Assembly (NCBI RefSeq): GCF_001074565.1
Contig: NZ_JUQX01000070.1
Location: 1-32,772 of the forward strand
DNA: 32,772 bases
Direction: 5' to 3'
DNA from: Streptococcus pseudopneumoniae
Lineage (GTDB): Bacteria; Bacillota; Bacilli; Lactobacillales; Streptococcaceae
In this document: piece by piece, positions 1-7,993 of the stretch
Layout: each line of letters opens with the position of its first letter
Position numbering within the stretch: the first letter of the stretch is position 1
The notes under the pieces: generated by a model
Database searches by the model: none
The model's input: only the letters and a program-made list of their open reading frames with translations
Told to the model about the DNA's origin: nothing
Made by a program: the position numbers and the translations under genes

Positions 1-864
1 TATTCGTTCCAGGAGTGGTTAGATTGGTCGATGAAGCAATCAGAACTTCCTTTCCCAAGTAAAAAGCCCAATTTGACGGTTCTTTCAGGTTCTGAAGGGG
101 TGAAACAGATTGATGAACCCTGGTATCAATTGCTGATGAGAGAGGGGAATATCAAAGGTGGAAAAGCCTTGATGGGAAGAAACAACGTTCTTTTCACGCT
201 AGCTTTAGCCAACTTCTCTTCAGGAATCGATCAGGAAGAGTGTGAGGAGGTTCTTTCTAGTTTTAATGCGAATCTAGACGAACCACTCTCTTCAGCTGAA
301 TATCATAAGATTATCACAAGCGCCTACTCAGGAAAATATGAAGCTGCTAGTCGTGATTATGTGATGACTTTATGTAAAGCATGGGTCAGTCAGGAACTCA
401 AGGCTTCAGATCTCTTTGTGAAGCAACGTTGGTACAAATTTAAGAAGAAACGTGCTGACAGAAAGAATAGTCATTATTCCGAGTGGGAAGAAGATCTTAT
501 GTTTTACATTACAAAGAGAACGAATCAAGATCAAACTATTTTAAAAGTGACACAAAAAGACTTACAGATTGCTCTTGGAATTGCCAGTTCTAGCTTAAAA
601 ATCGTTCTACGTAGACTGGTAGAGAAGCATAAAATTTTTTTACAAGTTAAAAAAGGGCGAGGAGGGGGATTAATATTAGCCTCTATTCGAATGATAATCT
701 TAACGGCTATGCAAAAGAAACAAGATTCTAAAAAGGCCTATTTAGATACCATTACGCATCTTTTGAAGATACCTAGAAAGATTATCAACCAAACTATTTA
801 TCATGTACAGGAGGGCTTAAAACATGTCATACAAGGAGAATTATTTGAGGAGGATGTGGGATAA
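1..864 (+). CDS. Primase C-terminal-domain replication protein (5' end outside window)
   Basis: The reading frame is open from base 1, so the apparent ATG at 31 is probably internal and the gene starts outside the window. The visible 287 residues begin with a segment resembling the primase C-terminal domain PriCT-1 (about residues 45-115 from ATG31; GNIKGGKALMGRNNVLFTLA is typical). A charged linker and a probable winged-helix domain follow (about 150-215, with LQIALGIASSSLKIVLRRLV as the helical core). Proteins of this kind usually carry an N-terminal archaeo-eukaryotic primase domain and start replication of plasmids or plasmid-like ICEs. That N-terminal domain is inferred, not seen. The short gap to the next gene suggests a common operon. 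Confidence 0.75.
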   Translation, partial: YSFQEWLDWSMKQSELPFPSKKPNLTVLSGSEGVKQIDEPWYQLLMREGNIKGGKALMGRNNVLFTLALANFSSGIDQEECEEVLSSFNANLDEPLSSAEYHKIITSAYSGKYEAASRDYVMTLCKAWVSQELKASDLFVKQRWYKFKKKRADRKNSHYSEWEEDLMFYITKRTNQDQTILKVTQKDLQIALGIASSSLKIVLRRLVEKHKIFLQVKKGRGGGLILASIRMIILTAMQKKQDSKKAYLDTITHLLKIPRKIINQTIYHVQEGLKHVIQGELFEEDVG

Positions 865-929
865 AAGTAGGAAAAAATTTAATAGCCAGACTGCCATTAC
901 ATTATATCTATGATACTGGAGGGAAAAGA

Positions 930-1478
930 ATGAATGAAAAAAAGTGTCGTCGATGGACACAAGAAGAAATAGACTATGTAAGAATGTTTGCAGAAGAGCC
1001 TGATGGCGACAATTGTATTACCGTAGCGATGTATCTAGGAAGAACTGCATCTGCAGTTAGAGGAAAAGTTCATCAATTGAGAAAAGAGGGAACTCAAACT
1101 AAACTATTGGATAAATGGTCCGACTGGGAAATTAATGCTTTAAAAAGAATGAGTGGGAAAATAACTGTGAAAGAACAAGCTAGGTTACTTGGTCGTTCTT
1201 ATCATTCTGTGGCTCATAAAAGGAGTGATTTAGGGATACCTAATGTGCCTAGTCAGTATGGGAAGGAGATTAGAAAGTTGGCGCATCAAGGTTTATTTAG
1301 GAAAGAAATTGCAAGGAAATTGAGATTGAACTACTCTTCACTTTGTCATTATATTACACGTGAGGGAATTCCTTGTGTGGTGGATGAAGAGGGGCGTTTA
1401 CAAGGTATAACAGACAAGATAAAGTATCATAATCAATTGACGTCTTGGGACTTTTATAAGGAGGGTAAAAATGGATAA
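930..1478 (+). CDS. DNA-binding protein with SANT/Myb-like and HTH repeats
   Basis: This 182-residue protein has GGAGGG just upstream of its ATG. Three helix-turn-helix-like units can be seen in order: residues 7-53 (RRWTQEEIDYVRMF then TASAVRGKVHQL), 62-105 (KWSDWEINALKRM then SYHSVAHKRSDLGI) and 110-148 (YGKEIRKLAHQG then NYSSLCHYITREGIP). The first two resemble SANT/Myb repeats, which occur in phage and ICE regulators. Its stop overlaps the next start by 8 bp, so these small genes are probably co-translated with the replication gene upstream. A regulatory or DNA-binding role is inferred; the specific target is unknown. Confidence 0.75.
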   Translation: MNEKKCRRWTQEEIDYVRMFAEEPDGDNCITVAMYLGRTASAVRGKVHQLRKEGTQTKLLDKWSDWEINALKRMSGKITVKEQARLLGRSYHSVAHKRSDLGIPNVPSQYGKEIRKLAHQGLFRKEIARKLRLNYSSLCHYITREGIPCVVDEEGRLQGITDKIKYHNQLTSWDFYKEGKNG

Positions 1479-1674
1479 ATGGTTAATCTTCAGTTTTTAT
1501 AATGGTGATTTTATTCGTCACGATGATGTGGTAGTAGTATTTGAAACAAAAGGTTTAGCTCGTCAATTTTTAGATCATTATCAGAAGCCCAAACAAAAAG
1601 AGACGACGACTAACTATAAATACTACGATGCACCATTTCGATTTGTGAAGGAGGGGGATTATGGAGTGTTATAA
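1471..1674 (+). CDS. Small conserved-looking hypothetical protein
   Basis: I do not recognise this 67-residue protein. It begins MDKWLIFSFYNGDFIRHDD and is rich in aromatic residues and lysine, with no membrane segment. The start lies inside the end of the preceding gene (8 bp overlap) behind GGAGGGT, and the next gene starts 14 bp before its stop. This tight double overlap is the main evidence that it is a real gene in a translationally coupled operon. Confidence 0.65.
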   Translation: MDKWLIFSFYNGDFIRHDDVVVVFETKGLARQFLDHYQKPKQKETTTNYKYYDAPFRFVKEGDYGVL

Positions 1675-2023
1675 AATTATTCGAGGTTATTATTTGACTG
1701 GATTAGGACAGGAAGAATTGGCCTATTATTTCAAGGTGCCGGAGGAACAATTTGAGGATTTAAATTTAAAAGTTGGCGATATTATGATAACTTTTTATCA
1801 GAATCAGGAAGTAATAACGAGTATTCCTGCTTTAGTAAGAGTAGCGTCATTGATAACTGATAAAACAATTGTAACTCAATATCTGAATTCTGAAAAAATA
1901 GATGGTTTTCCAATGTTATCAATTGTTGAGAAGTATAAGAATTTTGATCCGATAGTTTTTAAACATATTATGGAAATGTATCAAAATATGAAAGAAGAAA
2001 TCACACAGTTGAAATTAAAATAA
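1661..2023 (+). CDS. Hypothetical protein of the element's replication operon
   Basis: I do not recognise this 120-residue soluble protein. It opens with MECYKIIRGYYLTGLGQEEL and ends in a helical segment (MEMYQNMKEEITQLKLK) that may form a short coiled coil. An excellent ribosome binding site (GGAGGGGG) precedes the ATG, and the gene overlaps the end of the one before it by 14 bp. It belongs to the string of small genes behind the replication protein. No function can be assigned from sequence. Confidence 0.7.
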   Translation: MECYKIIRGYYLTGLGQEELAYYFKVPEEQFEDLNLKVGDIMITFYQNQEVITSIPALVRVASLITDKTIVTQYLNSEKIDGFPMLSIVEKYKNFDPIVFKHIMEMYQNMKEEITQLKLK

Positions 2024-2041
2024 AAAAATAAAGGAGAGAAA

Positions 2042-2284
2042 ATGGAATTAATTTTTAGAATTTTTGAAGCACTATTATATAGTTTTGTAATGACACTCCT
2101 AGCATGGTTTTTAATTTATCCAATCTGTTACATACAGCTTCAATCATCTTCAAAGAAAAACAAAGTTATGTTGTTTCCAGCTTCAGTTGCAGGTGTAATT
2201 TTATTCTTGTCTGTTGCTCCTAAACGAGTCACAATTCTATCAGTAGAAGAGAGAAAACAACTTAAAAAGAATATAAAAAAGTAA
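2042..2284 (+). CDS. Small two-pass membrane protein
   Basis: An 80-residue protein 18 bp after the previous gene, with AAAGGAGAG before the ATG. Two hydrophobic segments can be seen, residues about 8-33 (FEALLYSFVMTLLAWFLIYP) and about 43-60 (VMLFPASVAGVILFLSVAP). They are joined by a short Ser/Lys loop, and a basic tail of repeated lysines follows. Both ends are probably cytoplasmic. Small membrane proteins are common in conjugative elements, but no specific role can be read here. It ends the first operon; a gene-free stretch follows. Confidence 0.65.
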   Translation: MELIFRIFEALLYSFVMTLLAWFLIYPICYIQLQSSSKKNKVMLFPASVAGVILFLSVAPKRVTILSVEERKQLKKNIKK

Positions 2285-2598
2285 TAAAATTAGGAAGTTT
2301 AGAACCATATATTTTATAGAAATTAGGAGAAAAGTTGATGTTTATAAGTGTGTTTTAGTGTGTGTATGATGTGGGAGGGGGTAATTTGTAAGTGTGTAAA
2401 AGTAGGCGAAGCCGAGAAAATTGGGGACACTAGAAACGTTGATACTATCAACTTATCACAGGATGTGGTAACAGTTTCCCTTATGCTCTTTTATTAGGTA
2501 TAGGAGAGGAAAAAGGTAAGCAAATTGCCTAGTCAAAATATGGTCAAATTTTCCCCTGCTTCACTCTATAAAAAATTAATTTGGAAAATGGTGTGTTT
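2285..2598. other. 314-bp gene-free region; candidate origin (oriT/oriV) or regulatory region
   Basis: No gene is supported here. It holds three related motifs, TAAGTGTGT at 2345-2353 and 2389-2397 and TAGTGTGTGT at 2356-2365, then a small GGC-GAA-GCC hairpin near 2405-2413 and the palindrome GTTGATACTATCAAC at 2438-2452. TAGTGTG and TAAGTG strings occur at nick regions of some Gram-positive mobilization systems. The next three genes encode small DNA-binding-type proteins, as relaxosome accessory genes often do. An origin function is an inference from composition and position. Confidence 0.3.
2438..2452. promoter_or_regulatory. Perfect palindrome GTTGATA-C-TATCAAC, candidate protein binding site
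   Basis: Two 7-bp arms are separated by one base. The decamer TTGATACTAT inside it recurs in the right arm of the 17-bp hairpin at 4292-4338, about 1.9 kb away. It lies 147 bp upstream of the gene at 2599, so it could be an operator or part of an origin or partition site. The binding protein is unknown. Confidence 0.35.
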
Positions 2599-3039
2599 AT
2601 GGATAATTGGAAAACGATGTTAGAAGTTGCGAAAGAGTTGGGGATTACAAAAAGTTTAGTTAGATATCACCGTCAAAAATTGGAGGATATGGATATCAAA
2701 AAACAAGGTGGTGTAACATACATTTCCCCTCAGGGTGTTATGAAAATAAAGAGCTTTTTACGGTCAACGGATTACGATGAAAGCTTTGAAACAATAGTTA
2801 AAAATCAACTCAGTTTGATTCAAGAATTATTAATGAGTCGGACAGATTTATATAGAGAAAATACTAGAGATACTATTGAACAATTTCGAGAATTTTTAAT
2901 TCGTTCACCAGATAGTTTAAAAGTTTTACATGAATTGGAGGAACGTTCAAAAGGAACGCCAGAGAATGAGTTTTATTTCGTACTTGCAGATTATATTGAA
3001 TTGAAAAGTAAGAGGCATTATGATTTTTTGGTGGAGTAG
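2599..3039 (+). CDS. HTH plus coiled-coil plasmid-type DNA-binding protein
   Basis: The ATG at 2599 (MDNWKTMLEVAKELGITKSL) is chosen over an in-frame TTG at 2581; neither has a strong ribosome binding site. The 146-residue product has an N-terminal MerR/DUF536-like HTH (residues 1-50, 'VAKELGITKSLVRYHRQKLE') with a short wing (VTYISPQGVMKIKSFL). A helical region that may dimerise follows. Proteins of this build accompany replication or partition functions of low-copy plasmids and ICEs. It is probably transcribed with the two ribbon-helix-helix-like genes that follow closely. The precise role is inferred. Confidence 0.65.
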   Translation: MDNWKTMLEVAKELGITKSLVRYHRQKLEDMDIKKQGGVTYISPQGVMKIKSFLRSTDYDESFETIVKNQLSLIQELLMSRTDLYRENTRDTIEQFREFLIRSPDSLKVLHELEERSKGTPENEFYFVLADYIELKSKRHYDFLVE

Positions 3040-3055
3040 AAAGGATGGATAATAA

Positions 3056-3391
3056 ATGACTAACGGAAAACGAAGTGAGTTGAAAATTCGTGGATTAACT
3101 CAACTGGAAATTGATTATTTAAAATCACTTGCTAAAAAGAAAAAAGCAAAATCTTTTAATGAGTTTTTACTTCAGATTTTGCGTGAAAAAATTGAATTTG
3201 GGAGATTCAATAGAGCTCAAGAATTATATGTAGCTCATTTGGAAAATATGAAATTAGCTTCAGACCATATTAAAAACCAAGTTCAAAAACAAACAGAACA
3301 ATTAGATAGTTTCAACGAAAAGATCCATTGTTATGGCGATCATATTTCACGTTGGCTAGAGTATGAAGGGGAGGTAGAATGTGATGACTAA
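3056..3391 (+). CDS. Probable ribbon-helix-helix accessory protein
   Basis: A 111-residue protein whose first 50 residues fit a ribbon-helix-helix fold: a short beta-like stretch (SELKIRGLTQLEIDYLKSLA), basic KKKKAKS, then FNEFLLQILREKIE. The rest is an amphipathic helix likely to mediate oligomerisation. RHH proteins of this size in conjugative elements typically serve as relaxosome accessory (MobC-like), partition or copy-control proteins. It starts 17 bp after the previous gene and overlaps the next by 11 bp. The relaxase it might partner is outside the window. Confidence 0.6.
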   Translation: MTNGKRSELKIRGLTQLEIDYLKSLAKKKKAKSFNEFLLQILREKIEFGRFNRAQELYVAHLENMKLASDHIKNQVQKQTEQLDSFNEKIHCYGDHISRWLEYEGEVECDD

Positions 3392-3695
3392 AGATTTACT
3401 TATTCGCAATATACCAGAAGATATGTTTATTCAGCTACATATGATGAAAAAGGAACAAAATTTTCCTTCTTTCAATGCGTTTATGTTAGCTCAGCTGGAA
3501 AAAATTTGTCAATTAGATGGCTTGAATTTATATGACAATGCCTTTTCTAAGAGTTTGACTGAAATTAAGGAACAGCAGAATAAAATTTTAGAGTTATTGA
3601 TAAAAAATGAGATAACTATTTTGGGAGTTAGTGGGAAACAAGAAATAGTTGAAGAGCTGACAGTTAGCTGGTTAAATCGTGTTATGAAGGAGTGA
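3381..3695 (+). CDS. Second probable ribbon-helix-helix protein
   Basis: A 104-residue protein starting inside the end of its neighbour behind GGGGAGG. The N-terminus again fits an RHH domain: KDLLIRNIPEDMFIQLHMMK supplies a beta strand and first helix, and NFPSFNAFMLAQLEKIC the second helix. A helical tail (about residues 50-75, 'LTEIKEQQNKILELL') could be a coiled coil. Its layout parallels the preceding protein, so the pair may form heteromers or be old duplicates. A DNA-binding accessory role in partition or conjugation is inferred. Confidence 0.65.
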   Translation: MMTKDLLIRNIPEDMFIQLHMMKKEQNFPSFNAFMLAQLEKICQLDGLNLYDNAFSKSLTEIKEQQNKILELLIKNEITILGVSGKQEIVEELTVSWLNRVMKE

Positions 3696-3711
3696 TTTTA
3701 GGCTAAAAGTT

Positions 3712-3720
3712 TGGTATAAT
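3712..3720 (+). promoter_or_regulatory. Extended -10 promoter for the lipoprotein gene
   Basis: TGGTATAAT gives a consensus -10 box (3715-3720) with the TG extension. No good -35 box lies 16-18 bp upstream, as is acceptable for extended -10 promoters. The predicted start near 3727 leaves a short leader with AAGGAG at 3742-3747 before the ATG at 3755. Confidence 0.6.
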
Positions 3721-3754
3721 AAAGCAAGTAAAAAAGGAATAAAGGAGATCATCT

Positions 3755-4228
3755 ATGATGAAACAGAAATTGATGCTTATTTTAGGAGTTCTTGGCCTCT
3801 GTATTGCTATCTTAACGGCTTGTTCAGGTAAAACTTCAAAAAATGCAGACGGCACACCTAGCACCTTAAAAAGTCGTTATTTTGGGTATTATCGATCTGA
3901 TACAGATAATGCAACATATTTTGATGAAACCACTAATGAGTTTGATTTTGATGTGAATAAGAGTACAATTTCAGACGGAACTGAAATTGAATCTCATATC
4001 AAAACATATCAAGTATTGTCTGAGGACGAGCTAGCTTCTAACTTTAAAGGTCCGGCTGAAAAAAATAAAGCAGAATCTAATTCAAATGATACAATTTTTT
4101 ATATTCAGATCAAGGGGAGTGATCAATCTATTTACCAAGTAAAACTAAGTGATGGTGGGAAAAAGATTAAAATTATATCGTTAGGAGATGGTTGGGATCA
4201 GTTTGTTTTTACTGGTGTAGCGAAATAA
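3755..4228 (+). CDS. Predicted lipoprotein
   Basis: A 157-residue exported protein. Residues 1-22 form a type II signal peptide (basic MMKQK, hydrophobic LMLILGVLGLCIAIL) ending in a lipobox LTAC, so Cys23 should be lipidated and the protein held on the outer face of the membrane. The mature part is acidic and polar, with two tracts rich in aromatic and Asp residues (RYFGYYRSD; NEFDFDVNK), and has no domain I recognise. It has its own promoter and is followed by a strong hairpin, so it is a single-gene unit. Lipoproteins like this sit near conjugation genes in several streptococcal ICEs; a role at the donor surface is possible but unproven. Confidence 0.75.
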   Translation: MMKQKLMLILGVLGLCIAILTACSGKTSKNADGTPSTLKSRYFGYYRSDTDNATYFDETTNEFDFDVNKSTISDGTEIESHIKTYQVLSEDELASNFKGPAEKNKAESNSNDTIFYIQIKGSDQSIYQVKLSDGGKKIKIISLGDGWDQFVFTGVAK

Positions 4229-4291
4229 TAGCCATTTAGAGGCGAAAAAAACTCAATTCCACGAAAATAAACCGTAACTTTTTTTCATGAT

Positions 4292-4346
4292 AAATCGCAT
4301 AGTATCAAGTATTCAAAAAAATTGATACTATGCGATTTTATGTTTT
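4292..4346. terminator. 17-bp perfect hairpin, terminator-like or origin-associated
   Basis: Arms at 4292-4308 and 4322-4338 are perfectly complementary over 17 bp around a 13-base A-rich loop, and TTTTATGTTTTT follows. It sits between the lipoprotein and the conjugation gene and could terminate the former. The stem is unusually long for a terminator, and its inner part TTGATACTAT matches the palindrome at 2438-2452, so it may also be a protein-binding site. Confidence 0.55.
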
Positions 4347-4437
4347 TAGTCCTTATTAATCGCTCTTTTTTGAGGTTTGTCCCTTTACTACAAATTTTTT
4401 TATTATTCTTTATGATAGTAATAAAAAGGAGATAGTA

Positions 4438-6483
4438 ATGAAGTATAGTACTTTTTCAGATTTGATAGGAAGTTTCTCAACACATAATGATTTACATGAT
4501 AAGATTCCAATAACAGATGAACGTTCGGCTCCTTTAGTTGAATTTTATAAGTATTGGAGCAATTACCTGGAACCAACACCAGCTTATTTAGCGTTTTTAT
4601 CTAGTTTATGGGGTTCTTTGGCTAAAGGGCTGTATTTTATAACTGCTAGTCTAGAACATGTTTTTAACAATTTATTTAAGCTTTTTGGACTTTTCGGATA
4701 TCTGGGGGATCAGAAGACAGTAATTGGTCAATTTTTTTACTGGTTTCAGGTAATTGGAACTTCTCTGTTTGCCTTAATACTCGTTGTATCAGCTGTTAAA
4801 GGAGTTTTTACAAAACCAGTTAAATATAAAAATGTAATCTTAAATTTTTTGATGGTGACCCTAGTATCTTCAGCTTTACCGTTGGCTTTAACGACAATAT
4901 CTACGGCCATTTCTGAAGATGTGCAGAGTGTTCAGAAAGTAGAGAGTGCCTCAGGAGACAATTCAAAGTATTTCTCTTCTCTAGCCATTCAACCTATGAA
5001 AAATAATGTTGTAGATTTGAAAGTTTTAATTGATAAGGATTTTTCAACAGAACTTTTCCCAATGGATGACTATGGCTTTATTAAACCTATTCAGGAAGGC
5101 TCGACTCCTCTTAATAATATTACAGATAGTCCAGATGAACGTGATACCTCTGATTTTGCTTCACGAATTGATTTTAGTGCCACATTTGGAGCGACTGATA
5201 CAGTTCTATTAGATGCTCTTGAGGCAAAACAAAAGGGATTAAAAGGACTCTTTCTTCATCAATTAAATGCAACTCAAAATGGAATTTTAACTGTTGACGA
5301 ACATCGCATTATAAAGGGATTAAATGCTTTTGAACCAGTTTATATGCGTTATAAAGTCAATTGGATCGGGATGTTTGCTCAGTACTTTATTTTGATTATT
5401 CTTTTAACGAGTATGGCCATTAAACTCGTAAAATCTATTTTTGATATTCTTATTGAAGCACTTATTTCACCTCTAGTCGGTTATACTTCACTTTCTAACT
5501 CTAAAAAATATAAGGAATTATTAAGAACAATTGGCGGTGCTGGAGCAGGTATCTTCTTTGAAGTGATCATTATGCGTGTAACGCTTGAGATTTTCCGAGA
5601 TTTACCAGTTCTCTCTGTCTCAGCTGTAGCGAAGCTTTCTGGAGGATTCTTTGAAGGCCTTAATAGTTGGGAACAAATGATAGCGGCCTGTGTAGTTTAT
5701 GTTGGAGTATTCTTTGCATCCATGCAAGGAGTGGCCATGATTGAGCGCTGGCTTGGAGTTTCAACCGGTCATAGTGAAACAGCTCAACAACTGCTCGGTG
5801 CTATGATGATGGGCAATGCCTTTGCGGCTGGAGCAGGTGGTGTCTTTAATGGGGGTATGGCACTTGGTCAATTTGGTATGGATATGGCACAAAAAGCTCC
5901 AGATGCCTTATCTAAAGGAAGCCAGATCCTAGGGAATAGCCTTGCCAGGACTGGAGGTGGTATTCAAGGTGCTTGGAACTCTGTAAAAGACCAGGGCTTG
6001 ATGAATGCGGCCAAAGGTGGTGTAAGCAATATGGTTGATTTGGCAGAATGGAAAACTTTTGAAGCCATGCAAAATACGAAAGGGGCAGTAGGCAACGTTT
6101 TAAATAACCTAGATGATAAGGCCGTCTCTGCTCAAAATGCGACCTATAACGCTCTGAAAAATGATGCTGTTCCTGGAATTGGTCAGCCTGGACCAATTGA
6201 CATTCCTGAGCCTCCAATTGATCCAGGAACAACAGATGCCCCTATTGTCGATCCAACTCCTCCAGCTGAAGAAATAGAGTCCCCAATTCAAGATCCGAAT
6301 CCACCTGCAGATGCACCAGTTTCAGAATCACAACCACCAGCACAGCCTGATTCTTCTCAACAAAAATTTCAACAGAGCATGAATCAAATGAATTACATGA
6401 ACCAACAAATGCAACAAGCAGGACAGCGTATGCAGGGGGGACGTCATATCACAGGTGCTGAGAGTGAAGAAGATGATAATTAA
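4438..6483 (+). CDS. VirB6/TrbL-like conjugation membrane protein
   Basis: A 681-residue polytopic membrane protein with AAGGAG six bases before its ATG. Hydrophobic segments lie at about residues 58-75, 98-122, 132-155, 305-330 and 410-430. They surround a soluble loop (about 160-280) that probably faces outside. The C-terminal third is not membranous: Gly/Ala/Met-rich (460-500), then a Pro/Asp/Glu tract (about 585-640) and a Gln/Met-rich end. This layout matches the VirB6/TrbL class of Gram-positive type IV secretion proteins (as in pLS20-type or Tn5252-type systems), which form part of the membrane channel. It is the only clear type IV secretion gene in the window. A terminator follows, so other transfer genes must lie to the left. 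Confidence 0.75.
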   Translation: MKYSTFSDLIGSFSTHNDLHDKIPITDERSAPLVEFYKYWSNYLEPTPAYLAFLSSLWGSLAKGLYFITASLEHVFNNLFKLFGLFGYLGDQKTVIGQFFYWFQVIGTSLFALILVVSAVKGVFTKPVKYKNVILNFLMVTLVSSALPLALTTISTAISEDVQSVQKVESASGDNSKYFSSLAIQPMKNNVVDLKVLIDKDFSTELFPMDDYGFIKPIQEGSTPLNNITDSPDERDTSDFASRIDFSATFGATDTVLLDALEAKQKGLKGLFLHQLNATQNGILTVDEHRIIKGLNAFEPVYMRYKVNWIGMFAQYFILIILLTSMAIKLVKSIFDILIEALISPLVGYTSLSNSKKYKELLRTIGGAGAGIFFEVIIMRVTLEIFRDLPVLSVSAVAKLSGGFFEGLNSWEQMIAACVVYVGVFFASMQGVAMIERWLGVSTGHSETAQQLLGAMMMGNAFAAGAGGVFNGGMALGQFGMDMAQKAPDALSKGSQILGNSLARTGGGIQGAWNSVKDQGLMNAAKGGVSNMVDLAEWKTFEAMQNTKGAVGNVLNNLDDKAVSAQNATYNALKNDAVPGIGQPGPIDIPEPPIDPGTTDAPIVDPTPPAEEIESPIQDPNPPADAPVSESQPPAQPDSSQQKFQQSMNQMNYMNQQMQQAGQRMQGGRHITGAESEEDDN

Positions 6484-6563
6484 TGTTGACGTTTTTTAAA
6501 AAAATGGCAAACTACTAACATTGTATTTGTTTGTTAGATTTAATAGTTCGTATCTATATCTTT

Positions 6564-6594
6564 AACTCCTGATTTATGTCAGGAGTTTTTTGTA
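6564..6594 (+). terminator. Rho-independent terminator after the conjugation gene
   Basis: AACTCCTGA (6564-6572) pairs with TCAGGAGTT (6579-6587) around a 6-base loop and runs into a T-tract (TTTTTTGT). It isolates the transposase gene from read-through of the conjugation gene. Confidence 0.85.
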
Positions 6595-6608
6595 GAATTA
6601 AAATAAAT

Positions 6609-6660
6609 TTGCCTAAAGTTCTACCTGACTTGTACAATAGCTCTATTGTACTAAAGGAGG
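6609..6660 (+). promoter_or_regulatory. Transposase promoter overlapped by an 8-bp inverted repeat
   Basis: A weak promoter is visible, TTGCCT (6609-6614) and TACAAT (6633-6638) with an 18-bp gap. The -10 box lies within the inverted repeat GTACAATA-GCTC-TATTGTAC (6632-6651), which reaches to 3 bp from the ribosome binding site (AAAGGAGG, 6653-6660). This could be a binding site for the transposase or a hairpin that limits its expression. The function is inferred from position. Confidence 0.4.
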
Positions 6661-6669
6661 TTGTGGCAG

Positions 6670-7980
6670 GTGCTAGATGAACGTTTATTCAAGGAGAATT
6701 TATTAGAGAGTAGCGGTAAAGATTTTTTAAATTGGATAAAATCTTATGATGATTCACAAGTGCCTATCATGAAGCGAAGAGGTTATACCTGTATTCATTC
6801 AATGGAGCGAACAGTAGCTTTTACATTTGGGGAATTTACTTTTAGGAGAAGGCGTTGGAAAAAAGGAGATAACTGGATAATTCCTGTTGATGATAAATTG
6901 GGTTTAGAGAGAAATACTAGGTATTCCAGAGAATTTATGTACCAAATAGCTAAATTATCTACTATGATGTCTTATGGAAAAGTGATACAAGTGATTGAAA
7001 TGACTTATAATATTGTGATTACAAAACCTACAGTCGTTAAGGCAGTTAAACTATGCGCTGATTTGTTGAAGAAACAGGAAAGTTACCAGTCTTATCAAGA
7101 ATCAAACGAAATAAAAGAGAAAGTAGATGTCATCTACGTAGAGGGAGATGGTGTAATGGTAAAATCAAGTGATAAAAATCTAAATAATCGCCGTATTGAT
7201 CTTTCTCATTTTGTCGTACATACAGGAAGTAAAAAGATAGGGAGTAAGAGATTTGAACTGCAAAACAAAAAGGAATTTATTTCACCCAAAAATCGTTTAG
7301 TGAGAGAGCAGGTAATAGACTATTTAACTAATACTTTCGAGATTAGTAAAGAAACTATTTTTGTCACTAATTCAGATGGAGGGCATGGCTATACACCGTA
7401 TGTCTTTAAAGAAATGGCAAAGATACTCAGAGTAAGTCGCCATGAGCATTTTTGGGACGAATATCATCTTAATCATAGTTTAAAGAGCTTTTTCAATTCT
7501 TATCCATCAGAGCTTTTAGAGAAAGCATTTCAAGCGATTCAAAGGCATGATAAAAGTTTATTACGTAGTGTTTTAGATACGACAGAGGCTTTAATAGAGA
7601 CTCAGGAAGAGATAGAACAGTTCTATAAATTTAAACGGCGCCTTCTTCAAAATTTTCAATATACCAAGCCTGCAGAATTGAGAGGCCTTTCACATTCTGG
7701 AATAGGTATAATGGAAAGTCAGCATCGTAAAATTACTTACCGTATGAAGAGAGGTGGAAAATATTGGACAGAAAAAGGAGCAGAAGCAATGAGTAAAATG
7801 ATACTCTTGGCTGATAAAGACGAACTTCGGGAATTATTATTGGGGTCTTGGATTGTTGACTATGATCAAATTCAAGAGCAAAGAGGGCTATCTGGTGGGG
7901 AGGTTAGACGCTTAGAGTCCAAAAAAACAAGTCAATATATGCCAACTGGGAAAATTACCTGGAAGAAATTTAAACCCTGA
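6670..7980 (+). CDS. ISLre2/TnGBS-type DDE transposase (UPF0236 family)
   Basis: GTG at 6670 is preferred: AGGAGG (6655-6660) lies 9 bases upstream, whereas the in-frame TTG at 6661 touches the ribosome binding site. The 436-residue product has a basic N-terminal zinc-finger-like/HTH region (RRGYTCIHSMERTV, FTFRRRRWKKGDNW). An Asp-containing strand follows (VDVIYVEGDGVMVKS), then VTNSDGGHGY and later SGIGIMESQHRKI, consistent with an RNase-H-like DDE core of the mutator superfamily. This family is carried by ISLre2 elements and by TnGBS conjugative transposons. The gene is intact, points outward, and its stop coincides with the probable element end. It is expected to catalyse excision and insertion of the whole element. 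Confidence 0.8.
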   Translation: MLDERLFKENLLESSGKDFLNWIKSYDDSQVPIMKRRGYTCIHSMERTVAFTFGEFTFRRRRWKKGDNWIIPVDDKLGLERNTRYSREFMYQIAKLSTMMSYGKVIQVIEMTYNIVITKPTVVKAVKLCADLLKKQESYQSYQESNEIKEKVDVIYVEGDGVMVKSSDKNLNNRRIDLSHFVVHTGSKKIGSKRFELQNKKEFISPKNRLVREQVIDYLTNTFEISKETIFVTNSDGGHGYTPYVFKEMAKILRVSRHEHFWDEYHLNHSLKSFFNSYPSELLEKAFQAIQRHDKSLLRSVLDTTEALIETQEEIEQFYKFKRRLLQNFQYTKPAELRGLSHSGIGIMESQHRKITYRMKRGGKYWTEKGAEAMSKMILLADKDELRELLLGSWIVDYDQIQEQRGLSGGEVRRLESKKTSQYMPTGKITWKKFKP

Positions 7981-7993
7981 TATTTAGAAATAG

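Larger units (their letters stand above)
1..7980. mobile_element. End of a TnGBS-like integrative conjugative element (partial)
   Basis: The stretch combines plasmid-type replication genes, probable DNA-binding accessory genes, a VirB6/TrbL-type conjugation protein and a terminal DDE transposase. TnGBS elements of streptococci are known to combine these modules, and they insert just upstream of sigma-A promoters. Here the transposase stop codon (7978-7980) lies 13 bp from the -35 box of a near-consensus promoter at 7994-8022. The right end is therefore placed at about 7980. The left end, relaxase, VirB4 and coupling protein are not in the window, so the terminal repeats and target duplication cannot be checked. 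The alternative is a solitary ISLre2-type insertion beside an unrelated conjugative element. Confidence 0.6.

Noticed and set aside
4292..4338. CRISPR-like or transposon end repeat.
   Set aside because: Only one hairpin copy is present, with no array or flanking target duplication; a terminator or binding site explains it better.
5912..6291. Two overlapping minus-strand frames inside the VirB6-like gene.
   Set aside because: The plus-strand gene is continuous with a good start and membrane pattern; the opposite frames have no start signals or plausible products.
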